NCBI RefSeq assembly: GCF_013408175.1
Contig: NZ_JACBYW010000004.1
Location: 133,583 to 197,582 of the forward strand
From: Actinopolyspora biskrensis
Lineage (GTDB): Bacteria; Actinomycetota; Actinomycetes; Mycobacteriales; Pseudonocardiaceae
Direction of reading: 5' to 3'
Length of the DNA stretch: 64,000 nt
Below are positions 19,298 to 26,943 of this stretch, one piece after another. Position numbers and translations under genes: made by a program. The stretch's first letter is position 1. Every line of letters begins with the position of its first letter. The notes beneath the pieces were generated by a model. The model was not told the origin of the DNA. It saw nothing but the letters and a program-made list of their open reading frames with translations, and did not search any database.

Positions 19298-19555
19298 TCA
19301 CTGCTCGGGAACTATGATCCAGCAGGCGAGGTAGAGCAGGAAGCCGAACCCGAAACCGATCAGCGTCGCGGCGACCAGCCCGATGCGGACGATCGTGACG
19401 TCCACGCCGAGCAGTTCCGCCGCCCCGCCGCACACTCCGGCGATCATGCGTTCGTCGCGGGAACGGCGGAACCTGCGGTGTTTCGTGGCGGTTCCGGGGC
19501 GGACGACCCCGGTCTCGGGAACGGCGTGTTCGCGGTGCTCATCCTGGTGCGTCAT
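19298..19555 (-). CDS. PspC domain membrane protein
   Basis: An 85-residue protein with a charged N-terminus and a PspC domain: RRSRDERMIAGVCGGAAELL, then LGVDVTIVRIGLVAATL and a membrane segment ending LLYLACWIIVPEQ. PspC-type proteins sense or buffer envelope stress; in actinobacteria many small ones occur without the rest of the Psp system, as here. The ATG at 19555 is chosen because the upstream part of the frame is unlike the family; the ribosome site is weak. It is convergent with the GH84 gene, 21 bases away. Confidence 0.85.
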   Translation of the reverse strand: MTHQDEHREHAVPETGVVRPGTATKHRRFRRSRDERMIAGVCGGAAELLGVDVTIVRIGLVAATLIGFGFGFLLYLACWIIVPEQ

Positions 19556-19693
19556 GGCTCCATGGAACGGCGAGAACACCCCCGCCCGCCTCGGGGAACA
19601 CCCCCGGGTTACCCGGAGTTCCACCACCGCCGGCTCGGGGAACCGGCGGTTCGGGTGCGCCTCATCCCCGGGGGCTCGCGGAGGGCCCGGGGA

Positions 19694-20251
19694 TCAGGCC
19701 ACGGAGGGCCGGAAGGCATCGAGCAGATCGCTGTCGTGCTGCTCCCACCGGTCGTAGAGCACGTCGCTGCCGTAGCGCGCCACGAGTTGCGCCTCGCCCC
19801 GCGATATCGGCAGCAGGGTGATGATGCGCAGTACGGCCTCCCCCGAGTCGTCGCGGAGGATGTCGAAGTCCTCGCCCAGGTAGGGGTGGGGAGCGGCCAG
19901 GGCTCCGCTGACCTCGGTTTCCGGGAGCAGCGCCCTGTCGTTCATGATCAGTGCGCCCGGGCCCACGCGGCTGTTCGACTCCTCCAGCAGTTCGGCGATG
20001 ACGCCGGTCAGGTGCCGCGCCTGCCTCTCCTGTCCACTGTGCAGTGTGCAAACCAGCTCGTGCGGCAGTGGTGCGCCCGCCGCGTGCGAGCGCAGTCCGT
20101 TGGTGAGCACCGAGATGTGCGCGCCGTGCGGTGGGTCGCAGTAGACGAGGTGATACCCCCGCTCCCGCGAATCGGTCTCCTGGCTGTCCGCGCCGCGAAT
20201 CCTGCCGAGGTACTTCTCGACATGGGCGGGGAATCCGCTGAACCGGTTCAA
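19694..20251 (-). CDS. Suppressor-of-fused (SUFU) domain protein, copy 1
   Basis: The 185-residue protein has a SUFU-type domain: FPAHVEKYLGRI at the start, YHLVYCDPPHGAHISVLTNG, PHELVCTLHS, RALLPETEVSGALAAPHPYL and LRIITLLPISRGEAQLVARYG. It is a paralogue of the protein at 36440-37036; both end in RPSVA. Bacterial SUFU proteins are often associated with toxin immunity, but no toxin is near. There is no ATG at the domain start; the TTG at 20251, 5 bases after GAGGTGGA, is the best start. It has no membrane segment. Confidence 0.75.
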   Translation of the reverse strand: MNRFSGFPAHVEKYLGRIRGADSQETDSRERGYHLVYCDPPHGAHISVLTNGLRSHAAGAPLPHELVCTLHSGQERQARHLTGVIAELLEESNSRVGPGALIMNDRALLPETEVSGALAAPHPYLGEDFDILRDDSGEAVLRIITLLPISRGEAQLVARYGSDVLYDRWEQHDSDLLDAFRPSVA

Positions 20252-20482
20252 GATCCACCTCGGCTGTACGTGGTCCTTACTCGCGTAAGTATGGCTTCCG
20301 GTCCTCCGGGAGGAACGGGCGGGATTCGGTACCGCTCGCGTCGTCCGCCGAACGGGCTCTGCCGGAAAGCTCCCGGGAACGAGGCGTGTGCGTCGAGGGC
20401 CTCCACCCGGCCCTGCCGGACCGGCCGGTTCGCGGGACCCGCGGGAGAGCGCACAACGTGATCCGTCGCATACGCTCGCGAC

Positions 20483-21382
20483 ATGTTCGACGATCGCAGC
20501 TCCGCCGCGCCGGACTCGCCCACCGACGTCTCCGCGGCGTTGCGGAACACCGGCTACCTTCCGGACGAGGGCATAGCCACGGCGGCTTTTCTCGCCGCCA
20601 GCATGGGACGGCCGCTGTTGTGCGAGGGGGAGCCGGGCACCGGCAAGACGGCGCTCGCGCACGCCCTGTCCAGCGCCTACGGAGCCGAGCTGATCAGGTT
20701 GCAGTGCCACGAGGGCATCGACGCCGCCCAGGCGCTCTACGAGTGGGACTTCCCGCGCCAGCTGCTGCACCTGCGGACGCTGGAAGCCACGGCGGAGGAG
20801 GGGATCGACACCGCGCGGGCGGAGGCCTCGCTCTACACCTCCCGCTTCCTGCTGGCACGGCCGCTGCTGCGTGCGCTGTGGCAGGCTCCCTGCGTGCTGC
20901 TGGTCGACGAGATCGACCGCGCCGACGACGAGTTCGAGGCCTTCCTGCTCGAGGTGCTTTCCGACTACACCGTGAGCATCCCCGAGTTCGGGACCGTGGA
21001 GGCGCGGCGTCCCCCGTTCGTGCTGCTGACCTCCAACCGCACCCGCGAGGTGCACGACGCGCTCAAACGCCGGTGCCTCTACCACTGGCTGGAGCACCCG
21101 GACCTGCGGCGTGAGGTGGCCATCCTGCGCAGCCGGGTCCCCGGCCTGGAGGAGCGGCTGGCCGAGCAGGTGGCGGACGCGGTACGCCGGATGCGTTCCA
21201 TGGAGCTGCTCAAGCCACCGGGGGTCGCCGAATCGATCGACTGGGCGAACGCGCTGCTCGCGCTCGGCAGGGCGGAACTGGACACCGAGACCGCCGCCCG
21301 CACCCTGGGAACGGTGCTGAAGTACCGCGAGGACACCCAGCGGGTGCGTGCCTCCGGCGAGGTGCTGGGGTTCGGCGTCTGA
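20483..21382 (+). CDS. MoxR/CoxD-type AAA+ ATPase
   Basis: The 299-residue ATPase has Walker A GEPGTGKT (49-56), Walker B VLLVDEIDRADDEFEAF and the MoxR arginine/sensor region LLTSNRTREVHDALKRRC. MoxR ATPases pair with VWA proteins to activate metalloenzymes. In carboxydotrophs CoxD with CoxE matures the CO dehydrogenase active site. Here the VWA partner lies at 24765 and coxSLM at 26386, so this is the likely CoxD, although other genes separate them. The ATG is preceded by TACGCT and 6 bases, a leaderless promoter pattern. Confidence 0.88.
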   Translation: MFDDRSSAAPDSPTDVSAALRNTGYLPDEGIATAAFLAASMGRPLLCEGEPGTGKTALAHALSSAYGAELIRLQCHEGIDAAQALYEWDFPRQLLHLRTLEATAEEGIDTARAEASLYTSRFLLARPLLRALWQAPCVLLVDEIDRADDEFEAFLLEVLSDYTVSIPEFGTVEARRPPFVLLTSNRTREVHDALKRRCLYHWLEHPDLRREVAILRSRVPGLEERLAEQVADAVRRMRSMELLKPPGVAESIDWANALLALGRAELDTETAARTLGTVLKYREDTQRVRASGEVLGFGV

Positions 21383-21418
21383 TCGAAGTTTCCCCGCCTC
21401 CCCCCGCCGTGGGCGGTC

Positions 21419-21490
21419 GCTGAGCGGAACCTCTCGCGGCGGCGCCGCCTGCGGGAGCGGTCGTTGCGGCGCCGGGAGCGCCGAAACGTC
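21419..21490 (+). repeat. Intergenic repeat family, short copy R5
   Basis: GCTGAGCGGAACCTCTCGCG at the left and GCGGCGCCGGGAGCGCCGAA at the right correspond to the two ends of R1, with the central hairpin part missing. This looks like an internally deleted member in the gap between the MoxR gene and the small gene at 21552. Confidence 0.45.
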
Positions 21491-21551
21491 CGCGCAACCA
21501 CCTACGACGGGGAGAACGGGGAACCTCGGTGCGGCGGTGTGCGGATTCCGG

Positions 21552-21806
21552 TTACTCCGCTTCGGTCTCGTCCGAATCGAGCACGGTCTTCCAGGCGGCC
21601 TCCTGCGGTTCGGTCATCCCGCCGATCACGAACTCGCCGTCCTCGTTGAAGATCGGCCCGCCCGCCTGGGCGGTCGCCGCGGTCTGCGCGAGGGTGGCGT
21701 GCACTTGGGCGCGTGCCAGGTACGTACGTTCGCTTTCCGGGTCGTTCTGCTCCGATGCTTCGGTGAGCAGGCGCTGCGCGGTCTTGAAGTGTTCGGGCCC
21801 AGTCAT
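21552..21806 (-). CDS. Small conserved-looking soluble protein, unknown function
   Basis: An 84-residue protein starting MTGPEHFKTAQRLLTEA, rich in Ala, Glu and Thr, mostly helical in appearance, with a short central IFNEDGEFVIGGM segment. The HFKTAQRLLTEAS and YLARAQVHATLAQTAA helices look like one repeat of a helical hairpin, so it may bind a partner. I recognise no family. Codon use is normal. The ATG at 21806 is chosen for the CAGGGT box 7 bases upstream (possible leaderless start). It stands alone between the MoxR ATPase and the LacI pseudogene. Confidence 0.6.
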   Translation of the reverse strand: MTGPEHFKTAQRLLTEASEQNDPESERTYLARAQVHATLAQTAATAQAGGPIFNEDGEFVIGGMTEPQEAAWKTVLDSDETEAE

Positions 21807-22028
21807 ACCGGCAACCCTGCCAGACCGGGCTCCGGCTTCACACGGGCGTGTAAAACGCGCTCCGAAAACCGCTGCTCCGAAACCGCGCCTGTTCCCCGCT
21901 GCCCGTCCCGGAGACGCTCCGGACGGCGGTACCGGTTCCGCGCGTGCCGACTCCCCGAACCGCTCGGTGCGCCGCGGGGCCTCCGGTGAACGGGACACCA
22001 CTGGTGCGAAGAGCGGGAACGGCCGCCG

Positions 22029-22962
22029 TCAGGCCGATTCGCGGACGATCACCCGCCCGGGGACCGCGTCGAGCCCGGTGGTGTCGAGCTCCAGAACGGT
22101 GCGTGCCGCCAGGCGCCCGTGCGATTCGGCATCGATGTGGACGGTCGTGAGGGCGGGCGTGACCAGCTCGCCGTACTCGGTGTCGTCGAATCCGATCACG
22201 GCCACGTCGTCGGGAACGCGGTACCCGAGGTCGTGCAGTCCCGTGACGACGCGGAGCGCGATGTCGTCGTCGAAAGCGGCGATCGCGCTCGGGGGAGGGG
22301 AGGTGTCGAGGAAATCCCGCACGGCAACGGTGCCCGCGCTCCTGGGGCGCGGCACCGCGAACCACCGAAGCGGGGGGAGTCCCAGGGTTCGCGCGGCCTC
22401 CCGCGCGAAGCGCAGTCGAACCCCGCTCAGGGGCGATTCGGGGTCGGGCAGTGCCATGGCGATCCGCGTGTGACCGCGCTCGGCGAGGTGACGGAGTTGC
22501 ATCGAGGTGTGTGCGGCGAGCCCGTCCCGCCAGCCGCCGCCCTGGTCCCCGAGCGCGTCACCGGTCAGGTACGCCTCGCCGAGTCGCAGCACCGCCCGGG
22601 GAGTGATCGCGTCGAGCACCTGCCGGGTGGACCGTGCCGTGGGAGTGCAGTGCCGGACCATCAGCTCGTGCTCGTGCTCGGCGAGCTCCTCGTCGAGCCC
22701 GCGGGTGAAGCTGCGCGAGTAGTTGCCCTCGAAACTGGTGTCGACGTTGAGCACGACGATTCGGGACGTCCCCTCCCGCAGCGCGGGCGATGCCGTGCGG
22801 CGCGTAGCCGAGTTCACGCGCCGTGCGCAGTACCCGTTCCCGGGTGGCCGCCGAGATCGTCTGGTTCGGGGTGTCGTTGAGGGCGAAACTCACAGTGGCT
22901 CGGGACACGCCGCTGGCGTCGGCCACGTCCCGCAGCGTCACCCGGTCGACATCGCTCATCAT
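22029..22962 (-). pseudogene. LacI-family regulator broken by a frameshift
   Basis: The N-terminal part (from ATG 22962) encodes a LacI helix-turn-helix: VTLRDVADASGVSRATVSFA, ATRERVLRTARELGYAPHGI. The reading then jumps frame: the effector-binding half (PALREGTSRIVVLNVDTSF through HIDAESHGRLAART) lies in another frame that runs to 22029. The frames cross near 22781-22785, where one missing G or C in CGCG(G)CTGCGG would restore a continuous gene of about 310 residues. This is either a real one-base deletion or a sequencing error. It is divergent from the decayed demethylase locus at 23102, which it probably once controlled. Confidence 0.82.
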
Positions 22963-23101
22963 CACATCCCGTATCGGTCGTGACCCGAGGCTACCGAGCT
23001 CTCGAGCCGGTATCCGTTTCCGGATCCGTTCCACGGTTCCGCCTAACTAGCTCGATTCAGTGCTGGTCAACTCATTTTTTGATACCGGAAGGGAAACCGC
23101 C

Positions 23102-23659
23102 ATGACGGCATCCAGTCTTCAGGACGGCATCGATCAGGCGGGGTCACCCTCGAGTCTGCTGTGGAAGCCGAACGCCGCACCTTGGTTGCCGGAAGTGGTC
23201 GAATCCGAGTACGCGGGCTGGCGTGCGGAGCAGCGCGCCTGGCACGAGGGCGTGGCGTTCCTGGAGCTCTCGCACCACATGTTCGACACCTTCCTGCGGG
23301 GGCCGGATGCCACGCGGTTGCTGATGGACGTCAGCGCGAACGAGCTCCGCGACTGCGCCGTCGGGCAGGCGAAGCAGTTCGTCCCGGTCACTCCTGCCGG
23401 TCACATCGTCAGCGACGGCATCCTGCTGCGCTACGCCGCGCGATTCGGCGTCGGCACGAGTGCGGGCATCGCCAGGAAGTACGGGCTGTCGTTGATGACC
23501 AATCTGATGGGGACTGCCGGCCCCGACCGGTTCCTGCACACTCTTGCCCGGAACTATGACGTCCGGCGTCACGGTGAGATCGAACTGCACTTTTACACCT
23601 TCGGTGGGCTCAGAGCCACAGCGGACTGGGTCACCGAGTTCCGGCGGAAGGAAAGCTGA
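23102..23659 (+). pseudogene. Probable in-frame deletion fusion of a ligM-like demethylase and metF
   Basis: The 185-residue frame begins like a GcvT-fold O-demethylase of the LigM/DesA group: YAGWRAEQRAWHEGVAF, LSHHMFDTFLRGPDATRLL, AKQFVPVTPAGHIVSDGI. After about residue 112 similarity stops, and the rest (FGVGTSAGIARKYGLSL, ELHFYTFGGLRATADWV) looks like the C-terminus of methylenetetrahydrofolate reductase. In Sphingobium SYK-6 ligM, metF and the purU-like ligH form one locus, and here purU follows 1 base later. The simplest reading is that about 2 kb was deleted between the two genes, leaving an in-frame stub. Both parent activities should be lost. GGAAGGG precedes the ATG. Confidence 0.7.
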
Positions 23660-23660
23660 C

Positions 23661-24581
23661 TTGACTGCAGAACCGGCGACGTCGCGGACGGGGTCGCCCG
23701 TCCCGCCCCAGAACCACGCGCTGTCGGAGGACCACGCCTCGCTGATCGTGCAGGGCGAGGACCGCACCGGCATCGTCGCCGCGGTCAGCGCGGTGCTGAG
23801 CGGGCACGGCGCGAACATCGTCTCGCTGGACCAGTACTCCGACGACCCGCGGGGCGGTGCGTTCTACCAGCGCACGGTGTTCAGGCTCGACAACCTCAAG
23901 GCCGTGCTGCCCACGATCGAGCGGGATCTGGAAACCGAGCTGGCCGGGGGGTTCAACCTCGGCTTCACGCTGCGCGACATGTCGGTGCCCAAACGCGTCG
24001 CGGTCTTCGCCTCCAGGGAGGACCACTGCCTGCTCGACCTGCTGTGGCGGCACCGGCGGGGCCAGCTGCCGGTGACTATCTCGATGGTCGTCTCCAACCA
24101 CACCGACACCGCCGACGAAGTGCGTGCCTTCGGCATCCCGTTCGTGCACGTGCCCACGGGTGAAATGGGCAAACCGGCCGCCGAGGCCGAACACCTGCGG
24201 TTGCTGCGGGGCAACGTGGACTTCGTCGTGCTGGCCCGGTACATGCGGATCCTGTCCGGCGACTTCATCGCGAACCTGGGGGTGCCGATCATCAACATCC
24301 ACCACTCGTTCCTGCCCGCCTTCATCGGGGCGGCCCCCTACGCCAAGGCCAAGGAGCGCGGGGTCAAGCTCGTCGGAGCCACCGCCCACTACGTGACCGA
24401 GGACCTCGACGAGGGACCGATCATCGAGCAGGACGTCGTGCGGGTGACCCACGCCGACACCGTCGCCGACATCCGGCGTCGCGGTGCCGACGTCGAGCGC
24501 ACCGTGCTTTCCCGCGCGGTGCGGTGGCACAGCGAGGACCGCGTGGTCCGCACCGACAACAGCACCATCGTCTTCGCCTGA
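23661..24581 (+). CDS. purU: Formyltetrahydrofolate deformylase
   Basis: The enzyme hydrolyses 10-formyltetrahydrofolate to formate and tetrahydrofolate. The 306-residue protein has an N-terminal ACT domain (about 20-95, LIVQGEDRTGIVAAVSAVL) and a formyltransferase-fold domain with the catalytic Asn-His-Asp set: IINIHHSFLPAFIGAAPY and THYVTEDLDEGPI-type segment (GATAHYVTEDLDEGPII). The TTG start at 23661 follows AAGGAAAG and comes one base after the upstream stop. It is the intact third member of a demethylation locus in which the first two genes are decayed, where it would have recycled one-carbon units. Confidence 0.93.
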   Translation: MTAEPATSRTGSPVPPQNHALSEDHASLIVQGEDRTGIVAAVSAVLSGHGANIVSLDQYSDDPRGGAFYQRTVFRLDNLKAVLPTIERDLETELAGGFNLGFTLRDMSVPKRVAVFASREDHCLLDLLWRHRRGQLPVTISMVVSNHTDTADEVRAFGIPFVHVPTGEMGKPAAEAEHLRLLRGNVDFVVLARYMRILSGDFIANLGVPIINIHHSFLPAFIGAAPYAKAKERGVKLVGATAHYVTEDLDEGPIIEQDVVRVTHADTVADIRRRGADVERTVLSRAVRWHSEDRVVRTDNSTIVFA

Positions 24582-24764
24582 TCGAGGTCCCGGAACGTCG
24601 GAGCGGGCGGACCGGTGACTGGTCGCCGAGCTCCCCGGCGGGCCGGTTCCGCCTCGCCCCGGTCCGCGAGGCGCGGGGCGTCGAACCCCGCGTCGGATTA
24701 CCCGGGTCTCCGAACCGGCGTCGGAACCGGGCCGTGATCGCCGCGCGAGGTGCACAATGCGGAT

Positions 24765-25877
24765 ATGAATGAGGTGGGTCACGCGCTGGAAGGGCTCGTC
24801 GGGTTCGCTCGTGCGCTGCGCCACTCGGGGCTGAACTGCGATCCGGGGCGGGTCAGGGCCTTTCTGGACGCCACCGCCCACGTCGATCTGACCGAGTGGA
24901 CGCGGTTGTACTGGGCGGCCAGGTTGACCCTGTGCTCCGAGCCGGATGACCTGCCGCTGTTCGACGCCGCGTTCGCCGCCTGGTTCGGCGGGCTCCCCGA
25001 ATCCGGTGGCGCGGTGGCCCGGCACCGTGCCGTCCGTCCGCGCGCGGCCCCGCTCGGTGGGGAGTCGCACGGGGAGTCCGAGGCCTCGGAGACCGAGGAG
25101 CTGGCCGTTGCCGGCGATGTGGAGACACTGCGCAGGAGGGACCTCGCCGAACTGGGCGAGGCCGAGCGGGCGCACCTGCGCAGGATGCTGTCCCAATTGG
25201 ACCTGCGTCCGCCGCGACGTTCCTCGCTGCGGCGACGTCCCGCCCGGCGGGGAACACTGGATCCGGACGGGACCATGCGTGCCATGCTCCGGTCCGGCGG
25301 GGAGCCGGTGCGGCTCGCTCGCCGGGCGCGGGCGGGCAGGCCGCGCAGGGTGGTGCTGCTCGTCGACGTGTCCGGCTCGATGAGCGCCTACTCCGACGCC
25401 CTGCTGCGCTTCGCGCACTTGGTGGTGCGGGCGGCCCCGGCGAGTACCGAGGTCTTCACCCTGGGGACGCGGTTGACCAGGGTCACCCGCCAATTGCGGC
25501 AGCGCGATCCGGAGGTGGCGCTCATCTCGGCCGGTCGTGCCGTGCCGGACTTCTCCGGGGGAACCAGGCTGGGCGAGACCCTGCGCGCCTTCCTGGACCG
25601 CTGGGGGCAGCGCGGGGCGGCCAGGTCGGCCGTGGTGGTGCTGTTCTCGGACGGTTGGGAACGCGGGGACGCGGCCGAGCTCGCCGAGGCCGCGGGCAGG
25701 CTGCGCAGGCTGGCGCACGCCGTGCTGTGGGCCAATCCGCACGCGGGCCGCTCGGGGTACTCGCCCGTGCAGTCCGGGATAGCCGCGGCGCTGCCCCATG
25801 TGGACGCGCTGGTCGCCGGGCACAGCCTGGAGGCGTTGCGCGCGCTCTGGAAGGAAGTGCACCGTAGGAGCTCGTAG
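24765..25877 (+). CDS. coxE: CoxE-like VWA domain protein
   Basis: The 370-residue protein begins with a helical region (ALEGLVGFARALRHSGLNCD) typical of CoxE/VWA_CoxE proteins, followed by a charged middle and a VWA domain. The VWA metal site DVSGSMSAYSD and the strand VVVLFSDGWERGD are visible. With the MoxR ATPase at 20483 it is expected to act in maturing the CO dehydrogenase-type molybdenum centre encoded just downstream. The ATG at 24765 has CACAAT 6 bases upstream, a leaderless pattern; a GTG at 24750 is the alternative. Repeat R6 separates it from coxS. Confidence 0.88.
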   Translation: MNEVGHALEGLVGFARALRHSGLNCDPGRVRAFLDATAHVDLTEWTRLYWAARLTLCSEPDDLPLFDAAFAAWFGGLPESGGAVARHRAVRPRAAPLGGESHGESEASETEELAVAGDVETLRRRDLAELGEAERAHLRRMLSQLDLRPPRRSSLRRRPARRGTLDPDGTMRAMLRSGGEPVRLARRARAGRPRRVVLLVDVSGSMSAYSDALLRFAHLVVRAAPASTEVFTLGTRLTRVTRQLRQRDPEVALISAGRAVPDFSGGTRLGETLRAFLDRWGQRGAARSAVVVLFSDGWERGDAAELAEAAGRLRRLAHAVLWANPHAGRSGYSPVQSGIAAALPHVDALVAGHSLEALRALWKEVHRRSS

Positions 25878-25879
25878 CG

Positions 25880-26130
25880 GAACTTTGCTCAGCGGGTCAC
25901 TTGGCGGAACCTCGGTCGGCGCCCGGCTGCGGGTGCCCCGACATCGGGTAGGCACCTACACGACGTCGGGACCGTCCTCGCCGGGCACTCGACCGAGAGC
26001 CCGCGGTCGGTCGAGCTGCGCGGGCTCAGAGCACTTGCGTTGGACGGAGCCTCCTTCCGGGAGTTCCGGTCCGGTTTTTCGGTGGCTCGGGTTGCTCGGG
26101 TGGCGTGTTTCGGCGCTGCCGAGCCGAAGG
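25880..26130 (+). repeat. Intergenic repeat family, full copy R6
   Basis: Aligns with R1 over nearly its whole length: TTTGCTCAGCGGGTCACTTG, GGCGGAACCTC, hairpin at 25937-25970 (CCCGACATCGGGTAGG, 2-base loop, CCTACACGACGTCGGG, two mismatches), CCGTCCTCGCCGGGCACTCG, GAGAGCCCGCGG, GCGCGGGCTCAGAGC and TTGCGTTGGACGGAGCC. The rest of the 508-base gap up to 26385 holds no gene I can support, only the coxS promoter region. Confidence 0.75.
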
Positions 26131-26385
26131 AGAAACCGAGCCAACCGGTGACTCGATCGGTGAAGCCCCGCGCGTTCGCGGCGGAATTTCACCGGATCGT
26201 GGCCCGGAGTTCGCTGTGTCGCTGCCCGGACACGGCGCGTGTCGTCCGGGACCATGATCCCGACCGATCGTGGACTTGCTCGAACCGGTGAGGAGCAGCA
26301 GGCTCTAGTTGTGATTCCCGTCACTCTGACGGGTTGTTCCGATGTACGTCCGCGCACCGCGGGCCAGGCCCGTTGAGGAGGCCCA

Positions 26386-26943
26386 ATGCCGCGCATAACC
26401 GTCGATGTCGACGGAACCACCTACACCGACGAGGTGCAGCCCAGAACCCTGCTGGTGCAGTACCTGCGCGAACAGCTCGGCAAAGTCGGCACCGTCGTCG
26501 GCTGCGACACCAGCAACTGCGGGGCCTGCACGGTCCACCTGGACGGGCAGAGCGTGAAGTCCTGCTCGGTGCTGGCCGTCCAGGCGGACGGGCACGAGGT
26601 GACCACCGTCGAAGCCCTCTCCCAAGAAGGAAGGCTGCATCCGCTGCAGCGGGCGTTCCACGACAACCACGCGTTGCAGTGCGGATTCTGCACCCCGGGG
26701 ATGATCATGCAGGCCCTGGACCTGCTCGCGGAGAACCCCGAGCCGGACGACGAGCAGATCCGGGAAGGCCTGGAAGGCAACCTCTGCCGCTGCACGGGTT
26801 ACCAGAACATAGTCCGCGCCGTGCGGGACGCCTCCGAACAGATGAGGCCGGGTGCGGGACCGGCCATGGAGCACTCCGGGGAGACACCGGCTCCGCGCGC
26901 TTCCAGCGAGCAGGCCGACGCACGTGTGACGGGAGGACAGTGA
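26386..26943 (+). CDS. coxS: CO dehydrogenase-type small (2Fe-2S) subunit
   Basis: The 185-residue subunit carries two [2Fe-2S] clusters that pass electrons from the molybdenum site to FAD. Plant-type cluster ligands are Cys40, 45, 48 and 60 ([14 protein letters not shown]). The second cluster has Cys99, 102, 134 and 136 ([19 protein letters not shown]). A C-terminal extension of about 35 residues beyond the fold is unremarkable. The ATG has GAGGAGG. The stop overlaps the coxL ATG (TGATG), so translation is coupled. Subunit order S-L-M is one of the known arrangements. Confidence 0.95.
   Translation: MPRITVDVDGTTYTDEVQPRTLLVQYLREQLGKVGTVVGCDTSNCGACTVHLDGQSVKSCSVLAVQADGHEVTTVEALSQEGRLHPLQRAFHDNHALQCGFCTPGMIMQALDLLAENPEPDDEQIREGLEGNLCRCTGYQNIVRAVRDASEQMRPGAGPAMEHSGETPAPRASSEQADARVTGGQ

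Noticed and set aside
19694-21097. Long minus-strand extension of the first SUFU gene over the MoxR gene
   Set aside because: SUFU similarity begins at the TTG at 20251; the extension is antisense to the ATPase.
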